The notes below the pieces were generated by a model. That model saw nothing but the letters and a program-made list of their open reading frames with translations, did not search any database and had not been told where the DNA came from. DNA of 64,000 bases. It comes from an uncultured Bacilli bacterium (GTDB lineage Bacteria > Bacillota_I > Bacilli_A > RFN20 > CAG-826). Shown one piece after another: positions 1 through 8,240 of this stretch (positions are counted from its first letter, which is position 1; every line of letters starts with the position of its first letter). The translations under genes were made by a program, and so were the position numbers. Location of the stretch: contig CALVUF010000002.1 of assembly GCA_944363525.1 (NCBI GenBank), forward strand, positions 62,001 to 126,000. The letters run 5' to 3'.

Positions 1-1
1 C

Positions 2-1285
2 CGCCAAGGGGCCTTGCCGGGCGAGGAATACACCGAAGTCGGCCGCGATATGGAAGAATCCATCAAGGCTGCTAAGTTACTCATCGAAGCCGGCTATGAC
101 ATGCTCAACTGCGATAATGGCACCTATGACGCCTGGTATTGGGCCCATCCGCCGATCTATATGCCGGAGAACACCAACCTCGCCGAAGTCGAAGAACTAA
201 AGAAACACGTCAATGTCCCCCTCGTCGCCGCCGGAAGAATGGATCCCTATGTGGCCGCCGAAGCGATCAAAGAAGGGAAAATCGATGCTATGGGCGTCGC
301 CCGCCAGTTCTTAGCCGATGAGGAATGGGTCACCAAGATTCTCAACGATGACACGGAAGACATCCGGCCTTGCATCTGCTGCCACGCCGGCTGCTTCAAC
401 TTCGCCCATTACAAAGGGGTGGCCAACGATCAGTCGCTTCAAGACACCCTGCATATGGCCCGCTGCGCCGTCAACGCCGAGACCATGCAGACGACCAAGC
501 ACTACATCGAGAAGACCAACCATCCGAAGAAAGTCGCCATCGTCGGCGGCGGCATCGGCGGGATGGAAACCGCCCGCGTCTTAGCTAAGCGCGGCCATAC
601 TCCGATCATCTATGAAAAGAGCGACCATCTCGGCGGGACCTTCATCCCGGCTTCGTCCGCTTCCTTCAAAGGCAAGCTCCGCGACCTGGAAAAATGGTAC
701 GAATTGCAGATGAAGAAGCTCGGCATCGAGATCCACCTCAACACCGAAGTCAAAGACCTCGCTTCCTTAGGGGCCGATGAAGTGGTCATCGCCACCGGCG
801 CCAAAGCCAAGAAACTTCCGATCAAAGGATTCGACAAAGCCATCGAGGCCATCGACTTCCTTAATGGCACCCCGGTCGGCGATAAAGTCGCCGTCATCGG
901 CGGCGGACTCACCGGCTCGGAAATCGCCTATGAACTATCCCTAGCGGGCAAGCACCCCTTCATCATCGAAGGCAAGGATGACCTCATCAAGCAAAGCGGA
1001 GTCTGCATGGCCAACTCAACCTACTTACGGGAATATTTCCAACTCCACGAAGTCCCGGTCTACCTTGAATCGACCATTGCTGAGATCAAGGATGGGGAAG
1101 TGGTCATCAAGACTAAGGAAGGGGAGAAGAGCGTCCCGGCCGATTCGGTCATCTTGGCCGTCGGCTATAACCCGGCCCCGTTAACTAAAGCCGGCCACCA
1201 CGTCCGCCTCGTCGGCGATTGCATCGCCCCGGGGAACCTCCGGACCGTCATCTGGCGGGCTTATGAGGTGGCGATGAAGATCTAA
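2..1285 (+). CDS. Old-yellow-enzyme/2-enoate reductase family flavoprotein, C-terminal part (5' truncated by window)
   Basis: The frame is already open at base 2, and the first residues belong to the middle of an FMN-binding TIM barrel, so the true start lies outside the window. Visible parts, numbered from the TTG at 14, are the barrel end with a substrate-site YWAHPP segment and a GVARQFLADEEW segment, then a 4Fe-4S motif with cysteines at about 120, 123 and 127 and a later Cys in MARCAVN. Two Rossmann motifs follow, VAIVGGGIGG near 174 and VAVIGGGLTG near 292. This order matches the 2,4-dienoyl-CoA reductase / enoate reductase / BaiCD group, which reduces activated C=C bonds with NAD(P)H through FAD, the cluster and FMN. 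The substrate cannot be read from sequence. The gene stands alone before a strong terminator and runs head-on to replication. Confidence 0.9.
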   Translation, partial: RQGALPGEEYTEVGRDMEESIKAAKLLIEAGYDMLNCDNGTYDAWYWAHPPIYMPENTNLAEVEELKKHVNVPLVAAGRMDPYVAAEAIKEGKIDAMGVARQFLADEEWVTKILNDDTEDIRPCICCHAGCFNFAHYKGVANDQSLQDTLHMARCAVNAETMQTTKHYIEKTNHPKKVAIVGGGIGGMETARVLAKRGHTPIIYEKSDHLGGTFIPASSASFKGKLRDLEKWYELQMKKLGIEIHLNTEVKDLASLGADEVVIATGAKAKKLPIKGFDKAIEAIDFLNGTPVGDKVAVIGGGLTGSEIAYELSLAGKHPFIIEGKDDLIKQSGVCMANSTYLREYFQLHEVPVYLESTIAEIKDGEVVIKTKEGEKSVPADSVILAVGYNPAPLTKAGHHVRLVGDCIAPGNLRTVIWRAYEVAMKI

Positions 1286-1293
1286 GCCTCAAC

Positions 1294-1327
1294 CAAAAAG
1301 AGGGCTGTCTTAATGGCAGCCCTTTTT
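1294..1327. terminator. Bidirectional intrinsic terminator
   Basis: A stem formed by AGGGCTGTC and GGCAGCCCT (1301-1309 with 1314-1322, one wobble pair) is followed by TTTTT on the plus strand. An A-run (1294-1299) on the left gives a T-run on the minus strand. It lies between the convergent ends of the flavoenzyme and rlmH and can serve both. Confidence 0.85.
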
Positions 1328-1374
1328 CATTTTTTGAAAAACCCAACGTTTTGAAACATATTAATTATGTTTCA

Positions 1375-1854
1375 TTACTTATGGTATGGCTCGTGGTTAT
1401 TGATCCGGAAGGCTCGATAAAGCTGTTCCAATAACATGATTCTCGCCAATTGATGGGGAAAGGTCATCTTGCCAAAGCAGAGAACCGCATTGGCCCGTTT
1501 CTTCAACTCATCGGATAAGCCTAAGGAACCCCCTATGGCGAAGTGGACGGTGGAGCCGCCGAGCCGGAAATAATCATTGAGTTTATCGGCGAATTGAAGC
1601 GAATCGAGTTCCGAATGGTTCAAATCAAGAATGACGAGGTAATCGCTCGGCTTCAAGGTCTTGAGGATCGCTTGCCCTTCTTTATTCTTAATCTCCGTCT
1701 CTTCTTTGGCCCCGGCTTTATTGGGAATCGGATAATCGGGGTATTCCTTGATGGCTAAATCAGCATAGCCTTGGATCCGTTTCAGATATTCCTCCTGGGC
1801 CGCTTTCCAATAGCCTTCCTTCAAGTGGCCGACGCAATGGACGAAGATCCTCAC
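1375..1854 (-). CDS. rlmH: 23S rRNA (pseudouridine1915-N3)-methyltransferase RlmH
   Basis: This 159-residue protein has the usual RlmH length. The C-terminal half carries the SPOUT knot signature AIGGSLGLSDEL near residues 105-117 and ends in the family tail EQLYRAFRINNHEPYHK. RlmH methylates pseudouridine 1915 in helix 69 of 23S rRNA on assembled 70S ribosomes, using S-adenosylmethionine. It is the last gene of the gdpP-rplI-dnaB-walJ-rlmH run, and its start overlaps the end of walJ by four bases, so translation is probably coupled. The walJ-rlmH pairing is common in Bacilli. Confidence 0.97.
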   Translation of the reverse strand: MRIFVHCVGHLKEGYWKAAQEEYLKRIQGYADLAIKEYPDYPIPNKAGAKEETEIKNKEGQAILKTLKPSDYLVILDLNHSELDSLQFADKLNDYFRLGGSTVHFAIGGSLGLSDELKKRANAVLCFGKMTFPHQLARIMLLEQLYRAFRINNHEPYHK

Positions 1855-2606
1855 CAGCCCTCGCCTCCAAAGACGACTTCGTTTTGCTTGGTCGGGATCA
1901 ATTCGATGTCATGGATATCGACCCCGAGTTTATTGGCGACTTCGTAATAGGTCTTCAAAGCCAAGTCAGGGGTGTTGCAGTCATCGCTTAAATGGGCCAG
2001 ATAGCAAGCCTTGGTCTTCTCCCCGTGGGCTTGAAGGAAATACTTCGCCGAATCCTCATTGGAAAGATGGCCCTTCTTCCCGAGAACCCGAGCCACTAAA
2101 GTCGCTGAACGGCCCGAATGGGCCTCTAAGGAAGGGTCGTGGTTGGACTCAAGAAGATAGTAATCGCAGTTGACGATCGCCTTTAAGGTCTTCTTGGGAA
2201 TATACCCCGTGTCGGTGATATAGGCTAATCTCTCTTCCCCCACTTGGATGAGGTAAGACAACGGGTTCGGGGCGTCGTGGCTGGCCAAAATGGCGGTGAC
2301 CCGAATATTGCCAATCCGAATATTGTCCCCCGCCTTGATTAAAGAGGCGGACGGGGGCTCTTTAAAATCAAACGAGGCATAGACCTTCAGTTCCTTTGGA
2401 AGGTACTTATGACCCGAGAGATGGTCATTATGGTTATGGGTGAAGAAGGCGGCGTCGATATCTTTCAATTGTTTAGCGAAAAGGGCGCAGCCATCGACTA
2501 GCCGCGCCTTGGTAAGACCCATGTCGATTAAGATCAAAGAGACGCCGTCGCTTATTAAGGTGGCGTTGCCCTTGGACCCACTGCCGAGGAACGCGATCTT
2601 GATCAT
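1851..2606 (-). CDS. walJ: WalJ/YycJ-type metallo-beta-lactamase-fold hydrolase
   Basis: This 251-residue protein has a metallo-beta-lactamase fold. The metal motif THNHNDHLSGH lies near residues 55-65, preceded by the strand FLGSGSKGNATLI at the N-terminus, and further metal ligands are expected at the YITDTGY and LLESNHD segments. The family (YycJ/WalJ/VicX) is encoded near the WalRK system in Bacillus and is linked to coordination of cell division with DNA replication or repair; its substrate is unsettled. No walR or walK gene is visible here. It overlaps dnaB upstream and rlmH downstream by four bases each. Confidence 0.92.
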   Translation of the reverse strand: MIKIAFLGSGSKGNATLISDGVSLILIDMGLTKARLVDGCALFAKQLKDIDAAFFTHNHNDHLSGHKYLPKELKVYASFDFKEPPSASLIKAGDNIRIGNIRVTAILASHDAPNPLSYLIQVGEERLAYITDTGYIPKKTLKAIVNCDYYLLESNHDPSLEAHSGRSATLVARVLGKKGHLSNEDSAKYFLQAHGEKTKACYLAHLSDDCNTPDLALKTYYEVANKLGVDIHDIELIPTKQNEVVFGGEGW

Positions 2607-4051
2607 TCGCCTTCTAAGGCCCGCTGGGCCGCCATCGCCTCTTGATATTCGAGCGAGGGGTTATCGAAACGGGAAAGAGACCGTTCGAACATCAAATCGA
2701 CCGTCCCGACCTTCCCGTTCCGGTTCTTGGCCACGATACATTGGACGATTGAGGTCCCGGTGTCTTTCTTCCCGTCTTTCTCCGGGCTGTTGTCCTCATC
2801 TTTCTTGAACCCTTTCTTGTTAAGCGATTGCCCGACCGCGGTGTAATAGTCGGCCCGGTATAACAGCATAACGATATCGGCGTCGGCCTCAATCGAGCCC
2901 GATTCGCGAAGGTTGGATAAAGAAGGGATCTTGGAGTTGTTGTCTTCGACACCCCGGTTAAGTTGACAAAGGCAAATGACCGGGACGTTCAAAGTTCGGG
3001 CCAATTGCTTTAATTGGCCGGAGATAAGACCGACTTCCTGCTCCCGGCGATCAGTCGCCCCGATTCGGTCAGTCAAGCGAATCCGGCCAAGGTAATCGAT
3101 GACGATCAGTCCCAAATCCGGATAGGTGTTCTTCAGTTTGGTCGCGTTGGACATGATGTCCCCGAGTTTGCAGTTCGGGGTGTCGTCGATGAAGAGTTTG
3201 GTCTTCGAAATATCGTCGATCGCGGCCTTGATCCGGGTCTTTTCTTGGGCGCTGAGGAAACCGGTTTGGATCTTGTCGTTGGCCACCCCGGAGGCACAGG
3301 CTAAAAGCCGTTTCATGATTGAAGGGGCGCTCATCTCAAGGGAGAAGAAAGCGACCGGCAAGCCTCGGATCGCGGCGTTATAGGCGAAGTTCATCCCGAG
3401 GGCGGTTTTCCCAACCGATGGCCGGGCAGCCAAGATGATCAAATCCCCTTTTTGCCAGCCATGGGTATAGGAGTTGAGTTTCTTAAAGCCCGTATCGACC
3501 CCGGTCAGGGTATCGATTGAGCCGGCGGTGGAGGAGGCCAATTCGTCGTTGACTTCCTTAGCCACTTCCTTAGCCGACTTCATCCCGGCGGTCCGCCGTT
3601 GCTGGGCGATGCGGGAGATGGCGTCGTTGCTTTGGAGGATGAAATCCCCGATATTCGGAACCCCTTTGGAATATTCATCTTGAATCTTTGAGCACTCGAT
3701 CAGCAATTGCCGCAAAACCGATTGCTCATGGACCATATCGATATAGTTATCGATGTTCTGTGGGAAAATCGCCGTGTTCATCAAATCGAGGAGATAGCTG
3801 ATCTCCACCTCGGAATCGAGCTTCATCGCCACCAGCTGATCATTGACCGTCTGGGGATCGATCGGCTTGCCCGAAAGGGCCAATTCGTTCATCGCCCGGA
3901 AGACGAGGTTATTCCGCATGTCGACGCCGGAAAAGTCCTTTTCCTCCAGCGACCCGATGGCGATGGAGGCCGCTTCGGGGGAAATGAGCATCGCCCCTAA
4001 GACCGAGCGCTCGGCCTCGATATTGGAAGGTAAGGAAATGACCTTAGCCAT
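2603..4051 (-). CDS. dnaB: Replicative DNA helicase DnaB
   Basis: This 482-residue RecA-fold hexameric helicase unwinds DNA ahead of the fork. The N-terminal primase-binding helical domain (about 1-105) begins LPSNIEAERSVLGAMLISPEA. The Walker A segment ARPSVGKTALG is near residue 210, and Walker B is around LIVIDYLG. A charged stretch with DEDNSPEKDGKKD near residues 425-440 is a small lineage insert. I prefer the ATG at 4051 over a GTG one codon upstream: GAGGAGA sits just before it, and the TGATG junction shares one base with the rplI stop. The order rplI-dnaB is standard in Bacilli. Confidence 0.97.
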   Translation of the reverse strand: MAKVISLPSNIEAERSVLGAMLISPEAASIAIGSLEEKDFSGVDMRNNLVFRAMNELALSGKPIDPQTVNDQLVAMKLDSEVEISYLLDLMNTAIFPQNIDNYIDMVHEQSVLRQLLIECSKIQDEYSKGVPNIGDFILQSNDAISRIAQQRRTAGMKSAKEVAKEVNDELASSTAGSIDTLTGVDTGFKKLNSYTHGWQKGDLIILAARPSVGKTALGMNFAYNAAIRGLPVAFFSLEMSAPSIMKRLLACASGVANDKIQTGFLSAQEKTRIKAAIDDISKTKLFIDDTPNCKLGDIMSNATKLKNTYPDLGLIVIDYLGRIRLTDRIGATDRREQEVGLISGQLKQLARTLNVPVICLCQLNRGVEDNNSKIPSLSNLRESGSIEADADIVMLLYRADYYTAVGQSLNKKGFKKDEDNSPEKDGKKDTGTSIVQCIVAKNRNGKVGTVDLMFERSLSRFDNPSLEYQEAMAAQRALEGE

Positions 4052-4512
4052 CACTTCTCCTCGGAGATATGGACGTTGACCGTCCCGACGACCGTTCCTT
4101 CCAAGCCGTGGTAAAGTTCGATTTTAAGACGGGTATAGCCTAAGGCGTTCGCGGGGTACTTATCAAGGAACTTCCGCTTATCGATCTTGATGCCCCATTG
4201 CTTGAGCATCCCCTCCTCGATTTCCTTCGGGGAGATGGAGCCGAACATCCGCCCGTCGGAGCCGACTTTGGCTTTGAACTCGACGTTGATATGCTCCAGC
4301 CGCTTGGCCAGTTCCTCCGCTTCGGCTTTGAGTTGCTTTTGCCTCGCTTCTTCGGCGGCGTTTTGCTTGGCTAATTCCTTTTGGCTCGCGACGGTGGAGG
4401 AGACGGCTAAGCCCCGCGGGATCAAATAGTTGGCGCCATACCCGTCGGATACCTCGACGGTCTCGCCTTTCTTCCCGAGTTTTTTCACATCGGACAATAA
4501 GATGACTTTCAT
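4051..4512 (-). CDS. rplI: 50S ribosomal protein bL9
   Basis: This 153-residue bL9 opens with the family signature MKVILLSDVKKLGKKGE and the rRNA-binding segment GYGANYLIPRGLAV. A long charged linker helix (about 45-75) and the C-terminal domain follow. It binds 23S rRNA at the base of the L1 stalk. Its Shine-Dalgarno AGGAGG lies inside the last codons of gdpP, whose stop is four bases before this start, so the two are probably translated together. Confidence 0.98.
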   Translation of the reverse strand: MKVILLSDVKKLGKKGETVEVSDGYGANYLIPRGLAVSSTVASQKELAKQNAAEEARQKQLKAEAEELAKRLEHINVEFKAKVGSDGRMFGSISPKEIEEGMLKQWGIKIDKRKFLDKYPANALGYTRLKIELYHGLEGTVVGTVNVHISEEK

Positions 4513-4515
4513 TTA

Positions 4516-6639
4516 TCAGATTCCTCCTTCGGGCACATTGGCGGCCCGTGCTTGATCAAGATGGTTCTTTAAGACATCCTCCAGCCGATCGGCGGCGGCC
4601 GACGGGGTGATGTCCGTCAAGATGGCGGCGGCCATGGTGAAGTGGCCCCCACCGCCAAGTTTCTCGAGCAGATACTGGACGTTGATCGTCCCATCGCTCC
4701 GCCCGGATATTTTAACCGCTTTGGCGGAGATGCGCCCGATGGCGAAGGACGCATTGACCCCCTTGGCGTTCATATAGTAGTTGGCTAGCTTTGAGATGGT
4801 AACATCATCGATCGGCTTATCATCATCGGAAGCGCAGCAATAGACGACCCCCATCTCCGGTGTCTTAACGGTCGACGAGAGCATGGCGATGTAGGCGTAT
4901 TCCTCGAATTCGTCCTTCAGATACCCATCGGCAGCGATATTGTCGGCCCCATAGCCTTTGAGGATCTCGGCCGCTTCAAAGGTCCGGGCCCCGGTCGACT
5001 GGGATTTGAAGAAGTTAGTATCGAGGAACATGCCGGAAAGCATGAAGGTAGCGATGGTCGGGCTGACCTCGATTCGCGGCCCATTGGCGTAATGGAGCAT
5101 CTCGGCGATGATCTCGCAGGTCGAGGAAGCGCTGGAATCGGTATGGTTGAGAATCGGCTTGAGAATGGTTTTGTCGCCGGGCCGGTGATGGTCGATGACC
5201 ACGACCTTGGCCGCTTTCTCGAGAGCCAATTTGCCCATGACGTTTTCCGGGACCCCGACGTCGACGACGATGAAGAGGGTCGAGGAGCGGACCCTTTCGG
5301 CGGCTTCACTTGGCGAGATCGACATTTTCTCGAAGTTCTTGCCGAACACCGATTGGATGGCGGACCTGGTCTTGATCTCAGTCTCCTTCATGTCATAGAC
5401 GATCCGGCAGGGCTTGCCGACGTGCTGGCAGATGGCATAGATCCCTAAGCAGGCCCCAAAGGCATCCATGTCCATCCGGGTATGGCCGGAGACGATGACC
5501 AAAGGGGCATTCCGAATAAGGGAGATGACCGAATCGGCCAAGGAACGGAACTGAACCCGGTTGGTATTTTCAATCGAGGGGGTCTTGCCGCCGAAGAACT
5601 GCAATTCATCGCCGACCTTGGCCACGACCGCCTGGTCGCCGCCGCGCGACATGGCGATGTTCAAGGCGTTGGTCGCCATTTCCGATAAACGATTAACGAT
5701 ATCCATCCCATAAGCGATGCCGATCGAAAGAGTCGGGACGAAGTTTTGCCCTTCCCCCGCTTGCCGGACTTTCTTTAAAATCGAGAAGTCATCCTTAATG
5801 ATCTGGTCAAGCGCGGAATAATGACATACCAAGAAGTAGGAATCCGACCGATAACGCCGTAAGCAGATATCGTGATCCTTTCCGTATTCGATGATGGCTT
5901 GGCGGACGTTGGTAAGAACGTCTGAGTTCCCTTCCTCACTTCGTTCGAACTTCTCGTCATAGTTATCGATCATTAAGAAGCCGATGACTAACCGTTGAGC
6001 TTCGGAAGTGGTCTCGATGGTGTGGTAATCGGTTAAGTCGCGGAAGATGAACAGTTTGGCGTCAGGCAGATAACGGGCCGAGAAGAAGAAACCGCCGCAG
6101 TCGAAATCAACCCGGAAGTCACTGGGTAAATTGGCATCGTTGAAGCTTTTTAACTTCGGCTCCCAATCGAAGATGTTCTGGTCTAATAGATCCAAGGAAC
6201 GTTCTCTAAAGAAAGAGTTGGTCCAGATGACGGTCCCTTGATCATCGGTGACGGCTAAGCCGATCTCCCCGAACTTATAGGCTTCCTGGACGTCATTGCC
6301 GATGACTGAGGCGGCGTCTAAGTCCGAGCGATGCCGGATCTTGGTCATCTTGGCCACGGCGAACCAAAGGAAAAGCAAGTCGATCGCGGCGATGATGGCG
6401 ACGAAGAGCATCCAATACCACGGATTCATGTTCTCAACGAATCCGGCGGGGATGTTGTAATGGTAAAGGATGGCGGTGACGGCGATTATGACGATTTCCG
6501 CCAAACCCAAAGCAAAACTGGCGATGCGGATCTTCCGCAAGGCCTCAGTCGAGGAGAAGGGGCTCTTATGGGTCCGCTTCTTGATGGTTTTCGGGGCCGG
6601 GGTGGCCGTGATGGAGGTGGAAGGAGACTGATGGAGCAT
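4516..6639 (-). CDS. gdpP: Cyclic-di-AMP phosphodiesterase GdpP (membrane PAS-GGDEF-DHH/DHHA1)
   Basis: This 707-residue protein has two membrane helices (about 38-60 and 73-97), a PAS-like domain, a degenerate GGDEF domain (RRYRSDSYF segment) and a C-terminal DHH-DHHA1 phosphodiesterase. The metal motifs GHTRMDMDAFGA, VVVIDHHRPGD and GGGGHFTMAAA are present. The usual DTHRP-type motif reads VVDVGVPEN: the Asp is kept but the following residues differ. GdpP degrades c-di-AMP to pApA and so affects potassium balance and wall stress. It is first in the operon with rplI and dnaB, as in Bacillus (yybT-rplI-dnaC). The ATG at 6639 has no Shine-Dalgarno and lies six bases after a perfect TATAAT, which suggests a leaderless message. 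Confidence 0.93.
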   Translation of the reverse strand: MLHQSPSTSITATPAPKTIKKRTHKSPFSSTEALRKIRIASFALGLAEIVIIAVTAILYHYNIPAGFVENMNPWYWMLFVAIIAAIDLLFLWFAVAKMTKIRHRSDLDAASVIGNDVQEAYKFGEIGLAVTDDQGTVIWTNSFFRERSLDLLDQNIFDWEPKLKSFNDANLPSDFRVDFDCGGFFFSARYLPDAKLFIFRDLTDYHTIETTSEAQRLVIGFLMIDNYDEKFERSEEGNSDVLTNVRQAIIEYGKDHDICLRRYRSDSYFLVCHYSALDQIIKDDFSILKKVRQAGEGQNFVPTLSIGIAYGMDIVNRLSEMATNALNIAMSRGGDQAVVAKVGDELQFFGGKTPSIENTNRVQFRSLADSVISLIRNAPLVIVSGHTRMDMDAFGACLGIYAICQHVGKPCRIVYDMKETEIKTRSAIQSVFGKNFEKMSISPSEAAERVRSSTLFIVVDVGVPENVMGKLALEKAAKVVVIDHHRPGDKTILKPILNHTDSSASSTCEIIAEMLHYANGPRIEVSPTIATFMLSGMFLDTNFFKSQSTGARTFEAAEILKGYGADNIAADGYLKDEFEEYAYIAMLSSTVKTPEMGVVYCCASDDDKPIDDVTISKLANYYMNAKGVNASFAIGRISAKAVKISGRSDGTINVQYLLEKLGGGGHFTMAAAILTDITPSAAADRLEDVLKNHLDQARAANVPEGGI

Positions 6640-6645
6640 GCGGCT

Positions 6646-6651
6646 ATTATA
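6646..6651 (-). promoter_or_regulatory. Candidate -10 element of the gdpP operon
   Basis: On the minus strand TATAAT is followed after six bases by the gdpP ATG, so the expected transcription start coincides with the start codon. No good -35 hexamer is visible 16-18 bases upstream; that interval is occupied by an inverted repeat. Confidence 0.5.
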
Positions 6652-6657
6652 CCCAAG

Positions 6658-6674
6658 TAGGCTATTCTAGCCTA
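6658..6674. repeat. 7-bp perfect inverted repeat at the gdpP promoter
   Basis: TAGGCTA and TAGCCTA are separated by three bases. The repeat covers the -35 zone of the gdpP promoter and lies just after the stop codon of the neighbouring nuclease gene. No T-run follows on either strand, so an operator is more likely than a terminator. Confidence 0.4.
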
Positions 6675-6680
6675 GGCAGG

Positions 6681-8027
6681 TTAACGCTTAAGGCTCTTTT
6701 TCCGAACAACAAAGAGGATGGCTAAGCCTAAGAAAGCGATGCCGGCCGCCCCGATGGAGCCATAGATGGAACCAGCGCAGCCCCGCTTGCCCGAATCGGA
6801 TTCGGAGGTGTTGTCCGAGGTGTCGGAGGGCGTGCTGCTATCGACGGGAGTAGAAGCGCTGTCCTCGGAGGAATCAACGGGAGGAACACTCGAGGATTCA
6901 TCGGGCGGGAGGCTGGAGGAATCATCGGGTTTGGCCGGATCGACGACGTTGACGGTAAAGGTGGTCGAAGGGCCATCGACCGAGGTTAAGGTAATGACGG
7001 CACTTCCCTCAGCGTTAGCCAAAACCGAGCCATCGGCATAGGCTGAGGCAATTTGAGTATTGGAAGAGGAAGCCTTGACGGTCTTGTCGGTCGCGTTAGA
7101 CGGAAAGACGGTGTATTCGGGAAGGTAGGTTTCCCCGACATCGAGCTCGACCGTCGATTGGGCGACGTTGACGGAAGTGACGGGCACGTAATCAGGATCA
7201 GGATCGACAACGGAGCCGCTGCCATCGGGATCATCCAAAGCCCCTTCGCCATCATAGGTCGAGTCGAAGATCATATCGGCGAATTCCGGATGATCGACAA
7301 AGGGATTGCGGTTCTTTTGATAACGGTAGACGGTATTGTTGCGATAGATTTCGCGATTGCTGACCGGGAATTGCTCGTGCCATTGGAGGCAAAGATCAAG
7401 GGAGGTGAAGTTGCCGGTGATCGAGAGATCGTACATAACGTAGGCATACATCGTCGCCCGGGCCACTTCCCCTTTGGCCTCATCGCAAGGCTCAAAGACC
7501 GAACCGGAGGAATAGCAATCGGTGGCTTTCCCGTTGGAATCAATAACCGGTTTATCGTGGTTAGAGACTAACCCGAGCCGATGATTGCCCCGAACGCCAT
7601 TGACCTTATTGTCCGAGGCAAAAATCATATGGTTGTCGTCTTTGGGAGCCCCACTTAGTTTCGATTGGGGATAAACGTGCTCCCGGTTCCAGCCCTTTGA
7701 CCCACTGACGTGGTCATCTTTGTCAAAACCTTCTCGGGAATAAATAGCGATGATTTTCGAGGAATCGCCTTCGTATTCATCGGCCGCCTCAAAACGATAC
7801 CAATCGTAATCGGTATTCGCTCCTTGGATGATATCGTGAAGCTCATCGACTAGGGCCTCTCCCTTTAATCCCCGGGCCGATTCATAGTAATTGCCCTCGG
7901 TCGAGGTTTGGGTTCCGCTCCAGGCGAGGACAGGTTCAGGGGCGATGGAGACATAAGAGGCGACTCCGACCCCCAGCATTCCCAGTCCGAGGGTCAAGCT
8001 CGCGATAAACAACGGTAGTTTTTTCAT
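6681..8027 (-). CDS. Secreted endonuclease I family nuclease with Ig-like domain and C-terminal anchor
   Basis: A signal peptide (about 1-35) is followed by an endonuclease-I-type nuclease domain (about 45-255). Its motif GWNREHVYPQ (candidate catalytic His117) and the NHMIFASDNKVNGVRGNHR segment match the EndA/Bsn family, which cleaves extracellular DNA or RNA with a metal. A Big2-like domain (about 278-365) carries VTSVNVAQSTVELDVGE. A Ser/Pro/Asp-rich linker (about 366-415) leads to GCAGSI, a hydrophobic helix and a basic tail. The same tail occurs in the nuclease at 8233-10998. The ATG has no Shine-Dalgarno, and AATAAT lies five bases upstream. It probably scavenges or removes DNA at the cell surface. 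Confidence 0.88.
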   Translation of the reverse strand: MKKLPLFIASLTLGLGMLGVGVASYVSIAPEPVLAWSGTQTSTEGNYYESARGLKGEALVDELHDIIQGANTDYDWYRFEAADEYEGDSSKIIAIYSREGFDKDDHVSGSKGWNREHVYPQSKLSGAPKDDNHMIFASDNKVNGVRGNHRLGLVSNHDKPVIDSNGKATDCYSSGSVFEPCDEAKGEVARATMYAYVMYDLSITGNFTSLDLCLQWHEQFPVSNREIYRNNTVYRYQKNRNPFVDHPEFADMIFDSTYDGEGALDDPDGSGSVVDPDPDYVPVTSVNVAQSTVELDVGETYLPEYTVFPSNATDKTVKASSSNTQIASAYADGSVLANAEGSAVITLTSVDGPSTTFTVNVVDPAKPDDSSSLPPDESSSVPPVDSSEDSASTPVDSSTPSDTSDNTSESDSGKRGCAGSIYGSIGAAGIAFLGLAILFVVRKKSLKR

Positions 8028-8059
8028 AGCAAATTATTTTTGACCCAGTCAGCGATCTA

Positions 8060-8097
8060 ATCAAGAAAAGAAATGCCCCGCCTTCAAGCGGCAGGGC
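8060..8097 (-). terminator. Intrinsic terminator after the nuclease/small-protein unit
   Basis: On the minus strand GCCCTGCC pairs with GGCGGGGC (one wobble) and is followed by ATTTCTTTTCTT. It ends the transcript that carries the 921-residue nuclease gene and the 44-residue protein and insulates the next nuclease gene. Confidence 0.8.
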
Positions 8098-8105
8098 TAT
8101 AACTT

Positions 8106-8240
8106 CTATTCGTCTTTCTTGTTTCCCCCATTGTCATGGGGCGAAAGAATATAGAAGCAGACGGCGATAGTGATGGCGATGACCGCGATGACCGCGATAA
8201 TGCCGATGATGGTCGAAGTGGCTAACAAAGCATTAAGCAT
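8106..8240 (-). CDS. Small single-pass membrane protein, 44 residues
   Basis: An ATG eight bases before the end of the upstream nuclease gene opens a 44-residue frame. It has one strong hydrophobic helix (about 10-33, rich in Ile, Ala and Val) and a polar, charged tail ending GGNKKDE. The overlap and the terminator directly behind it suggest a translationally coupled last gene. The family is unknown. It could assist export or anchoring of the nuclease, but that is a guess from position only. The Shine-Dalgarno (GGAAG, eight bases upstream) is weak. Confidence 0.5.
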   Translation of the reverse strand: MLNALLATSTIIGIIAVIAVIAITIAVCFYILSPHDNGGNKKDE

